A stretch of 46,957 bases of DNA, taken from the NCBI RefSeq assembly GCF_000961885.1, contig NZ_JZKH01000065.1, positions 1-46,957 on the forward strand, read 5' to 3'. Positions 40,850 through 46,957 of the stretch are shown here, in pieces; within the stretch, counting starts at the first letter, position 1, and each line of letters begins with the position of its first letter. The notes under the pieces were generated by a model. That model made no database searches, had not been told where the DNA came from, and was given only the letters and a program-made list of their open reading frames with translations. The position numbers and the translations under genes were made by a program. Source of the DNA: Streptomyces rubellomurinus (GTDB lineage Bacteria; Actinomycetota; Actinomycetes; Streptomycetales; Streptomycetaceae).

Positions 40850-41248
40850 ATGGCAGGCAAACCCGCCTACCTGTACGGAGACGACCCCGTGGAGATCAAC
40901 GCGGGCCGGGACAAGGTGCGCCTGCCGGTGAGCAACACCGGCGACCGCGCCGTCCAGGTCGGGTCGCACTACCACTTCTTCGAGGTCAACCGGGCGCTGG
41001 AGTTCGACCGCGAGCAGGCGTACGGGATGCACCTGGACCTGCCGGCCGGCACCGCGGTCCGTTTCGAGCCCGGCGACACCCGCGAGGTCGAGCTGACGGC
41101 GTACGCCGGGAACCGTCGCCTGGTCGGCTTCAGCGGCCTGGTGAACGGCGGGCTCGGTTCGGCACACACCCGCGCCGCGGCGCTGCGCCGCGCGGGCGAA
41201 CTCGGTTTCCGGGGCACACGGATCGAGCACACGGAGGGCGAGCTCTGA
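40850..41248 (+). CDS. ureB: urease beta subunit
   Basis: 132 residues from ATG 40850, which has AAGGAGAG ten bases upstream. The beta subunit pattern is clear: [56 protein letters not shown] and [13 protein letters not shown] loop ([10 protein letters not shown]). Unusually for so compact an operon, 161 bases separate it from ureA, and the same frame is open there from a GTG at 40697 with normal codon use, which could add 51 residues. The stop overlaps the ureC start (TGATG). Confidence 0.95.
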   Translation: MAGKPAYLYGDDPVEINAGRDKVRLPVSNTGDRAVQVGSHYHFFEVNRALEFDREQAYGMHLDLPAGTAVRFEPGDTREVELTAYAGNRRLVGFSGLVNGGLGSAHTRAAALRRAGELGFRGTRIEHTEGEL

Positions 41249-42972
41249 TGGCGATCATTGCGCGCAAGCAGTACACCGACCTGTTCGGCCCCACCGTCGG
41301 CGACCGCTTCCACCTGGCGGACACCAACCTGGTGGTCGAGATCGAGCAGGACCACAACCAGGGCCACTACGGCGACGAGGCCGTCTACGGCGGCGGCAAG
41401 GGCATCCGGGACGGCATGGCCCAGGACCCGGCCGCCACCAGCCTCCAGGGCGCCCTGGACCTGGTGATCACCAACGTGATCGTGCTGGACGCGGTGCTCG
41501 GCGTGGTCAAGGGCGACATCGGCGTCAAGGACGGCTTCATCACCGCCGTCGGCAAGGCCGGCAACCCGCGCCTGCAGAGCGGCGTGCACCCCGAGCTGGT
41601 GATCGGCCCGGGCACCGAGGTGATCTCCGGCGAGCACCTGATCGCGACCGCCGGCGGTATCGACACGCACATCCACTTCATAGCGCCGCAGCAGGCCCAA
41701 GAAGGCCTGACCAACGGCATCACCACGCTGATCGGCGGCGGCACCGGCCCCTCCGACGGCACCAACGGCACCACCTGCACGCCCGGCCCGTGGAACACCG
41801 CCCGGATGTACCAGGCGGTGGAGGACCTGCCGGTCAACGTCGGCCTGCTCGGCAAGGGCAACGCCTCACTGCCCGAGGCGCTGCGCGAGCAGGTGGAGGC
41901 CGGGGTCTGCGGACTGAAGGTGCACGAGGACTGGGGCACCACCCCGGCGGCCATCGACGCCGCGCTGCGGGTCGCCGACGAGTACGACGTGCAGGTGGCG
42001 ATCCACACCGACACGCTCAACGAGTCCGGCTTCTACGAGGACACCCTGTCGGCGATCGACGGCCGGACGATCCACACCTTCCACACCGAGGGCGCCGGCG
42101 GCGGCCACGCCCCGGACATCATGCGGATCGCCGGCGAGCCCAACGTGCTGCCCTCCTCGACCAATCCGACCCTGCCCTACACCGTCAACTCGATCGACGA
42201 GCTGCTCGACATGGTGATGGTCTGCCACCACCTGAGCCACGACAGCCCCGAGGACGTCTCGTTCGCGGACTCGCGGGTGCGCTGCGAGACCGTGGCGGCC
42301 GAGACCGTGCTGCACGACGAGGGCGTGATCAGCATCTTCTCCTCCGACTCGCAGGCGATGGGCCGGATCGGCGAGTCCTTCGCCCGCGCCTTCCAGACCG
42401 CGCACCACTGCAAGGACCAGCGCGGCAAGCTGGCCGGCGACAGCGAGCGCAACGACAACTCCCGGGTGCTGCGCTACCTGGCCAAGCTCACCATCAACCC
42501 GGCGATCGCCTCCGGCACCGCCGACCACCTCGGCTCGCTGGAGCCCGGCAAGCTGGCCGACATCGTGCTGTGGCCGATCAACTCCTTCGGCGCCAAGCCG
42601 AAGCTGGTGATCAAGGGCGGGATGATCAACTGGGCCCTGATGGGCGACCCGAACGCCTCGCTGCCCACCACCCAGCCGATCCACTACCGCCCGATGTACG
42701 GCGCGATGGGCCGGGCCCGGCAGGCCACCCGGGTCTCCTTCATGTCCCAGGCCGCCGTCGACCTCGGCGTGCCCGCCCAACTCGGCCTCCGGAGCAAGGT
42801 TCTGCCGGTGCGGCGCTGCCGCACCGTGGGCAAGCAGCACATGGTGCGCAACGACGCGACCCCGCGGATCGAGGTCGACCCGCAGACCTACCGGGTCACC
42901 CTGGACGGCGAACCCGCCACCATCGCCCCGGCCGAACGCCTGCCGCTCAACCACCTCTTCTACCTCGCGTGA
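41248..42972 (+). CDS. ureC: urease alpha (catalytic) subunit
   Basis: 574 residues, normal length. All active-site residues are present: nickel ligands His 141 and His 143 (DTHIHF), the carbamylated Lys 224 and His 226 (GLKVHEDWG), His in [15 protein letters not shown], the [12 protein letters not shown] stretch, flap Cys 326 with His 327 (MVCHHL) and Asp 367 ([10 protein letters not shown]). The enzyme is cytoplasmic and releases ammonia from urea. It is coupled to ureB in front (TGATG) and to ureF behind (GTGA). Confidence 0.98.
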   Translation: MAIIARKQYTDLFGPTVGDRFHLADTNLVVEIEQDHNQGHYGDEAVYGGGKGIRDGMAQDPAATSLQGALDLVITNVIVLDAVLGVVKGDIGVKDGFITAVGKAGNPRLQSGVHPELVIGPGTEVISGEHLIATAGGIDTHIHFIAPQQAQEGLTNGITTLIGGGTGPSDGTNGTTCTPGPWNTARMYQAVEDLPVNVGLLGKGNASLPEALREQVEAGVCGLKVHEDWGTTPAAIDAALRVADEYDVQVAIHTDTLNESGFYEDTLSAIDGRTIHTFHTEGAGGGHAPDIMRIAGEPNVLPSSTNPTLPYTVNSIDELLDMVMVCHHLSHDSPEDVSFADSRVRCETVAAETVLHDEGVISIFSSDSQAMGRIGESFARAFQTAHHCKDQRGKLAGDSERNDNSRVLRYLAKLTINPAIASGTADHLGSLEPGKLADIVLWPINSFGAKPKLVIKGGMINWALMGDPNASLPTTQPIHYRPMYGAMGRARQATRVSFMSQAAVDLGVPAQLGLRSKVLPVRRCRTVGKQHMVRNDATPRIEVDPQTYRVTLDGEPATIAPAERLPLNHLFYLA

Positions 42973-43661
42973 CCGCGGCCCTCGACAGCCTGCTTCTCTG
43001 CCTCCAGCTCACCGACTCGGCCTTCCCCAGCGGCCTCTACACCCTTTCGCACGGACTGGAGGGCTTCCACCAGGCCAAGGCGGTGGACCCGGACAGCATG
43101 CCGGCGCTGCTGACCGACCTGCTGCGCCACTCGGTGGGACCGGCCGATGCCACCGCGCTGGCGCTGGCGCACCTCGCGGCGGGCGCCGGCGACTGGGACG
43201 CCGTGGTCGAGGTGGACCAGCGGCTGCACGCGAGCAAGCTCAACCGCGAGCTGCGGCTCGCCGCCACCCGCACCGGCCGGCAGATGCTGGAGACCGCCCG
43301 GCCGGCGATCGGCGGCGAGGCACTGGAGCACTACGCCGAGCTGGTGGCCGCCAAGCGGACGCCCGGCTGCCAGGCGGTCGCGGCCGCCGTCGTCTACGCG
43401 TCCGGGCGGGTGGCCGCCGAACAGGCGGTGGCGAGCGACCTGTTCGCCTTCGCGGTCAGCTTCACCGGCGCCGCCCTGCGGTTGCGGCTGACCGACCACC
43501 GCCGGGCGCAGGCCACGCTGCGGGCGACGGCCCCGGTGATTCGCGAGGTCACCGAGGCCGCGCTGGCACGGGAGTTGGCCGACCTGGGCGGGTGCGTCCC
43601 GGTGGCCGACGCCATGTCGGGCCGCCATGAGCGGTCCGAGGCACGGATGTTCGCCACCTGA
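42969..43661 (+). CDS. ureF: urease accessory protein UreF
   Basis: 230 residues from GTG 42969, overlapping the ureC stop. All-helical UreF pattern: [72 protein letters not shown] and a C-terminal [16 protein letters not shown] tail. UreF binds UreD/H and gates the GTPase activity of UreG during insertion of the two nickel ions. Confidence 0.95.
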   Translation: MTAALDSLLLCLQLTDSAFPSGLYTLSHGLEGFHQAKAVDPDSMPALLTDLLRHSVGPADATALALAHLAAGAGDWDAVVEVDQRLHASKLNRELRLAATRTGRQMLETARPAIGGEALEHYAELVAAKRTPGCQAVAAAVVYASGRVAAEQAVASDLFAFAVSFTGAALRLRLTDHRRAQATLRATAPVIREVTEAALARELADLGGCVPVADAMSGRHERSEARMFAT

Positions 43662-43711
43662 GCGCTCCGGCGCAAGCAGGCAAGGCACAAGGCAAGGGAG
43701 GAAGGCGGGAC

Positions 43712-44332
43712 ATGACCGACCACGTGTTGCGGGTGGGGTTCGCCGGACCGGTGGGATCCGGCAAGACGGCGCTGATCGAGGCGCTGGTCCCGGTGCTGAT
43801 CGACCGGGGCCGGCGCCCCGCGGTCATCACCAACGACATCTACACCCAGGAGGACGCCCGGCACGTGCGCCGCAACCTGGCCGGCCTGCTCGACCCGGCC
43901 AAGGTGGTCGGGGTGGAGACCGGCGCCTGCCCGCACACCGCCGTCCGCGACGACCCGACGATGAATCTGGCCGCCGGCGCCGAACTCCTGGAGCGCTTCC
44001 CGGACATCGACACCCTGCTCTACGAGTCGGGCGGCGACAACCTCACCCTGACCTTCAGCCCGGTGCTGGTCGACATGTTCTTCTTCGTGCTGGACACCGC
44101 CGAGGGCGAGAAGATGCCCCGCAAACGCGGCCCGGGCATCACCGACTCCGACGTGCTGGTGATCAACAAGATCGACATCGCCCAGTACGTCCGCTGCGAC
44201 CTGGACGTGATGACCGCCGACGCCGACCGGGTGCGCGAGGGCCGCCCGGTGGTGCTCACCAACAGCCTGACCGGCGAGGGACTGGAGAAGGTCGCCGAGC
44301 TGCTCGAGTCGTACCGCGGAGTCACGGCGTGA
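43712..44332 (+). CDS. ureG: urease accessory GTPase UreG
   Basis: 206 residues with AAGGGAGGAAGG upstream. P-loop GPVGSGKT at residues 11-18, the metal-binding CPH motif (VETGACPHTAVRDD) near residue 73, LLYESGGDNLTLTFSP and the guanine-specificity NKID. UreG couples GTP hydrolysis to nickel delivery. The N-terminus is short and lacks the His-rich stretch that some UreG proteins carry, and no ureE is present in the operon. The stop overlaps ureD. Confidence 0.97.
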   Translation: MTDHVLRVGFAGPVGSGKTALIEALVPVLIDRGRRPAVITNDIYTQEDARHVRRNLAGLLDPAKVVGVETGACPHTAVRDDPTMNLAAGAELLERFPDIDTLLYESGGDNLTLTFSPVLVDMFFFVLDTAEGEKMPRKRGPGITDSDVLVINKIDIAQYVRCDLDVMTADADRVREGRPVVLTNSLTGEGLEKVAELLESYRGVTA

Positions 44333-45264
44333 CCACGGCGGCCAGGCTGGCCCCGGCCCACTACGAGCCCCCGCGCGTCCCCGGCGCCGTGCTGCGGCAC
44401 GCCGGCCGGCCGGCTGCGCTCGGGGTCGGCCGACCGGGCAAGATCGGCCTGCTGGAGCTGGGCTTCGAGCAGGCCGGCGGGCGGACCGAACTGGTCACCC
44501 GCTACCAGAAGTCGCCGCTGCAGATCATGCGCCCGCTCTACTTCGACCCGCTCCGCCCGGACCTGGCCGTCACCTTCCTGATGTCCACCGGCGGCGGCAT
44601 CGTGCAGGCCGACCGGCTGCGGCTGGACCTGCACTGCGGTCCCGACACCGCCGTCCACCTCACCACCCAAGCCGCCACCAAGGTGCACCGGATGGACACC
44701 GACTACGCCACCCAGCAGGTCTTCCTCACCGCGGCGCAGGACAGTTACGTCGAGTACCTGCCCGAGCCGACCATCCCGCACCGCCACTCGCGGTTCTACC
44801 AGCGCACGGTGATCACCGCCGCGCCCTCGGCCACCGTGCTCGCCGGGGAGACCGTGCTGGCCGGCCGGCTGGCCCACGGCGAGCGCAACGCCTACCAGGT
44901 GTTCGCCACCGACCTGGAGTGGCGCAGACCGGACGGCCGGCTGTTCGCCCTGGACACCGTCCGCCTGGAGCCCACCGGCTCCGGGACCACTGGCCCCGCC
45001 GTGCTCGCCGGGCACGACCTGATGTCCACCTTCTACGCCGTCACCCCGCTGGTGTCCGCCGACGAGATCGCCGATGCCCTGCACGAGGCGCTGGCGGACA
45101 GCGGCCTGCTGTACGGCGTGAGCGTGCTGCCCGAGGACGCCGGCGCGTGGCTGCGCGTGCTCGGCAGCGACCCCCCGACCGTCACCGCGGCGCTCCACCG
45201 AGCCTGGGACACCGTCCGCAGACTGCTGATCGGCGCACCGGCCCCGGCACTGCGCAAGTCCTGA
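44329..45264 (+). CDS. ureD: urease accessory protein UreD (UreH)
   Basis: 311 residues from GTG 44329, overlapping the ureG stop (GTGA). The beta-helical UreD scaffold is clear: QIMRPLYFDPLRPDLAVTFL, MSTGGGIVQADRLRLDLHC, AVHLTTQAATKVHRMDTDYA, VEYLPEPTIPHRHSRFYQRT. It binds apo-urease and, with UreF and UreG, forms the nickel-channelling complex. Last gene of the urease operon. Confidence 0.95.
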   Translation: MTTAARLAPAHYEPPRVPGAVLRHAGRPAALGVGRPGKIGLLELGFEQAGGRTELVTRYQKSPLQIMRPLYFDPLRPDLAVTFLMSTGGGIVQADRLRLDLHCGPDTAVHLTTQAATKVHRMDTDYATQQVFLTAAQDSYVEYLPEPTIPHRHSRFYQRTVITAAPSATVLAGETVLAGRLAHGERNAYQVFATDLEWRRPDGRLFALDTVRLEPTGSGTTGPAVLAGHDLMSTFYAVTPLVSADEIADALHEALADSGLLYGVSVLPEDAGAWLRVLGSDPPTVTAALHRAWDTVRRLLIGAPAPALRKS

Positions 45265-45506
45265 CCGCCGGACTGCGACCCGAGGACGGGCATCACCCGG
45301 GATCGCGTGCGGGAGATCGCCGAGGCCGTCCTCCGCGTCGCCGACGACGGTTCCCGACCATGCCGACAGGGTGGTCCGGGCGCCCTCACCCGAGCAGGTG
45401 ACAGGCATGCACGCAGCGGTGCGGCGCCAGGGCCCGCCAGCGTGGGCGGGTCGGCGACAGCTCACGACACGCTAATTTGGGGTATCCCCCAACAGAGGAG
45501 CGCCCC
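45265..45506. other. intergenic region after the urease operon
   Basis: A plus-strand piece at about 45300-45355 reads like protein (DRVREIAEAVLRVADDG) and may be a relic, but has no start site. The region ends with the operator-like repeat at 45477-45492. Confidence 0.35.
45477..45492. promoter_or_regulatory. inverted repeat TTGGGG-N4-CCCCAA before the second DHFR-like gene
   Basis: A perfect 6-bp inverted repeat around TATC, in a short AT-rich stretch 15 bases before the GTG at 45507. Its position over the likely start of transcription suggests an operator rather than a terminator. Confidence 0.45.
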
Positions 45507-46088
45507 GTGGGCAAGGTAGTCATGTACGCCTCGGTGTCGGTGGACGGCTTCATCGCGGACGAGAACGACCAGCCCGGACCGCTGTTCGACTGGTTGACCA
45601 GCGGTGACGTCCCGTTGGACGAGAGCGGCGAGCTGAAGGTGGCGCAGACGTCCTACGACTACATCCGGCCGTACTGGGACCGGATCGGGGTGACGATCGC
45701 CGGCCGCCACGTCTTCGACCTGACGGACGGCTGGGACGGGAAGCCCCCGAGCGGCATCGACCACGTGGTCGTCGTGACGCACCGGCCGGCGCCCGAGGGC
45801 TGGGACCCCGAGGCGCCGTTTCACTTCGTCGACGGCGTCGAGGCGGCCGTGGCCAAGGCGCAGGAGCTCGCGGGTGAGCGCATCGTCGAGGTCGCCGCCG
45901 GCGACGTCGGCGGCCAGGTGCTTGCCGCGGGCCTGGTCGACGAGGTGCGCATGGACGTCGTACCCGTCGTGTTCGGCTCCGGCAAGCGCTACTTCGGGTC
46001 GGTCCACGCGCAGCACCTGTTGGAGGACCCTGACGTGGCGATCCAGGGCAACCGGGTGCTTCACCTGCGCTACCGGGTGCGCCGCTGA
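45507..46088 (+). CDS. dihydrofolate-reductase-like (RibD C-terminal domain) protein
   Basis: 193 residues from GTG 45507, with AGAGGAG seven bases in front. It has the stand-alone RibD-C/DHFR-like pattern: VVMYASVSVDGFIADENDQP, the nucleotide-binding TIAGRHVFDLTDGW, VVVVTHRPAPEGW, a strand-helix HFVDGVEAAVAKAQELAG, IVEVAAGDVGGQVLAAGLVD and VPVVFGSGKRYFG. It is probably an NAD(P)H-dependent reductase of unknown substrate. It belongs to a different subgroup from the protein at 9650-10270. Confidence 0.9.
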   Translation: MGKVVMYASVSVDGFIADENDQPGPLFDWLTSGDVPLDESGELKVAQTSYDYIRPYWDRIGVTIAGRHVFDLTDGWDGKPPSGIDHVVVVTHRPAPEGWDPEAPFHFVDGVEAAVAKAQELAGERIVEVAAGDVGGQVLAAGLVDEVRMDVVPVVFGSGKRYFGSVHAQHLLEDPDVAIQGNRVLHLRYRVRR

Positions 46089-46234
46089 CCGACCGAGCGG
46101 CCCGCGCACCGCCGTCCCCGCCCGGGCGGCCGCGGGGAGCAGCGGGCGGCCGGGGGAGTCCGGGGTCGTGACGCGGGCCGTCCGGCCAGGCCGATGTCCC
46201 GTCGGACGCAACTTCTTCGCGTTAAGCTGTGCGC

Positions 46235-46849
46235 ATGAGTGCCCGAGCGACCACACGCCCCGGCGGGCGCAGCGCCCGCGTCCAGCAGTCCGTGCATCAG
46301 GCGGTCCGTGACCTGGAGGCGGAGGTGGGGCGGGACGCGCTCACCGTGCCGCTGATCGCCGCCCGTGCGGGAGTCACGCCGTCCACCGTCTACCGGCGCT
46401 GGGGGGACCTGCGGGAACTGCTGTCCGACGTGGCCGTGGAGCGGTTGCGCCCGGAGGCCCCGCCGGCCGACCACGGCAGCCTGCGGGCGGACCTGGAGGC
46501 GTGGGCGGTGCAGTTCGCCGAGGAGATGTCCTCGACGGCGGGCGCGGCCTACATCCGTGACGCCCTGCTGGGCGACCCCGAGCAGGGCAACGCGGCCCGC
46601 TGCTCCGACTACGCCGCCGAGCAGTTGAAGGCCATCGGCGTGCGCGCGGCCGGGCGGGGGGAGGCCGTGCCCGGCGTGGAGACCCTGTTGGACGTCGTCG
46701 TCGCCCCCCTGATGTACCGGATCCTGTTCCGCCCTGGCGACCTGTCGGAGGATTACACCGGTCACCTGGTGGCGGCGGCGCTCGGCCGTCTCGCGCCTCC
46801 TCCCGCTCCTCCCGCCGCGTCTCCTCCCGCCGAGGCGCACAAAAGCTAA
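46235..46849 (+). CDS. TetR-family transcriptional regulator
   Basis: 204 residues from ATG 46235. A TAAGCT box (46223-46228) ends six bases before the ATG and no ribosome site is seen, so the transcript may be leaderless; a GTG at 46229 is less likely. The HTH is typical (AVRDLEAEVGRDALTVPLIA; ARAGVTPSTVYRRWGDLREL), followed by the TetR_C-type ligand-binding helices (ETLLDVVVAPLMYRILFRPG) and a Pro/Ala tail. It most likely represses the next gene, whose promoter is flanked by two related palindromes. Confidence 0.92.
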   Translation: MSARATTRPGGRSARVQQSVHQAVRDLEAEVGRDALTVPLIAARAGVTPSTVYRRWGDLRELLSDVAVERLRPEAPPADHGSLRADLEAWAVQFAEEMSSTAGAAYIRDALLGDPEQGNAARCSDYAAEQLKAIGVRAAGRGEAVPGVETLLDVVVAPLMYRILFRPGDLSEDYTGHLVAAALGRLAPPPAPPAASPPAEAHKS

Positions 46850-46903
46850 ATATTTGCGTTTTGGTGGAGGGCGAGCCTAGAGTGCTAAACGCAAAGCATT
46901 TGC
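46845..46903 (+). promoter_or_regulatory. promoter flanked by two 13-bp palindromic operators
   Basis: Site 1 GCTAAATATTTGC (46845-46857, overlapping the tetR stop) and site 2 GCAAAGCATTTGC (46891-46903) agree at 10 of 13 positions and are each palindromic. Between and overlapping them lie TTGCGT (46854-46859) and TAGAGT (46878-46883) with an 18-base spacer, a plausible sigma-70-type promoter. TTTGCGTTT (46853-46861) and AAACGCAAA (46887-46895) also form a perfect inverted pair. Confidence 0.65.
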
Positions 46904-46925
46904 CTTAAGGCTCAGAGGTGCTTCC

Positions 46926-46957
46926 ATGCCCAGCGTCACAGCCCTGCCCTCCCGCCC
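46926..46957 (+). CDS. start of a gene truncated by the window end
   Basis: ATG 46926 follows AGAGG and opens a frame (MPSVTALPSRP) that runs off the window. Too little is present to identify it; it is the likely target of the TetR regulator upstream. Confidence 0.5.
   Translation, partial: MPSVTALPSR

Noticed and set aside
1..46957. tRNA, rRNA, integrase, transposase or plasmid origin
   Set aside because: I looked for CCA-type tRNA ends, transposase DDE motifs and integrase signatures near the relics and the telomere module and found none that I could support.

Overview
The window is very GC-rich, and nearly every codon in the real genes ends in G or C. Starts are often GTG, and stop/start overlaps of the GTGA, ATGA or TGATG type are common. 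Together with a Tat lipid-free leader, DUF2690, DUF4232 and DUF402 proteins, an MT0933-type antitoxin, a maleylpyruvate-isomerase relic and Streptomyces-type telomere-maintenance genes, this points to a streptomycete (Streptomyces, Kitasatospora or a close relative). The large share of secreted proteins, gene relics and telomere genes suggests a chromosome arm or a large linear plasmid; that is inference. I saw no rRNA, tRNA, CRISPR array or insertion sequence.

Layout. 1-4.3 kb: the 3' end of a Tat-exported esterase, a rhodanese-GNAT pair, a SnoaL-like protein running into an antisense LuxR relic, a small antitoxin-like protein and a secreted four-repeat cysteine protein. 4.4-8.1 kb (minus strand): a zinc-ribbon membrane protein and a 1015-residue protein joining an unknown N-terminal region, a CorA-like coiled coil with two membrane helices and a GNAT acetyltransferase. 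8.3-12.9 kb: a DUF2690 secreted protein, a DHFR-like/alpha-beta-hydrolase pair whose hydrolase has lost its nucleophile, a DUF4232 lipoprotein, a D-2-hydroxyacid dehydrogenase and a DUF2165 membrane protein. 13.0-18.6 kb (minus strand): a catalase-like/LodA fusion oxidase, its LodB-like flavoprotein partner and a TPR-like protein.

19-25.7 kb: two truncated genes meeting at a sharp junction, a phosphoribosyltransferase, then XRE-HTH / Tap-like / Tpg-like / helicase genes reading rightwards. This looks like a linear-replicon telomere module in which the usual N-terminal HTH of Tap is a separate gene. 25.8-34.2 kb: secreted proteins (ricin-type lectin, hypothetical, aegerolysin-like/metzincin protease with Ig-like repeats, secretory lipase), an APH-family kinase, a VOC protein and a DUF402 protein.

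34.2-40.1 kb: a LysR regulator, a heteromeric acyl-CoA dehydrogenase pair and two family III CoA-transferases diverging from a promoter region with nested inverted repeats. This is probably an acyl-CoA catabolic unit of unknown substrate. 40.4-45.3 kb: a compact urease operon, ureABCFGD, without ureE. 45.5-47.0 kb: a second DHFR-like protein, a TetR regulator, and a promoter flanked by two similar 13-bp palindromic sites in front of a gene that leaves the window.

The items I would look at first are the split Tap telomere module, the catalase-LodA fusion, the CorA-like/GNAT fusion and the two operator-rich promoter regions.
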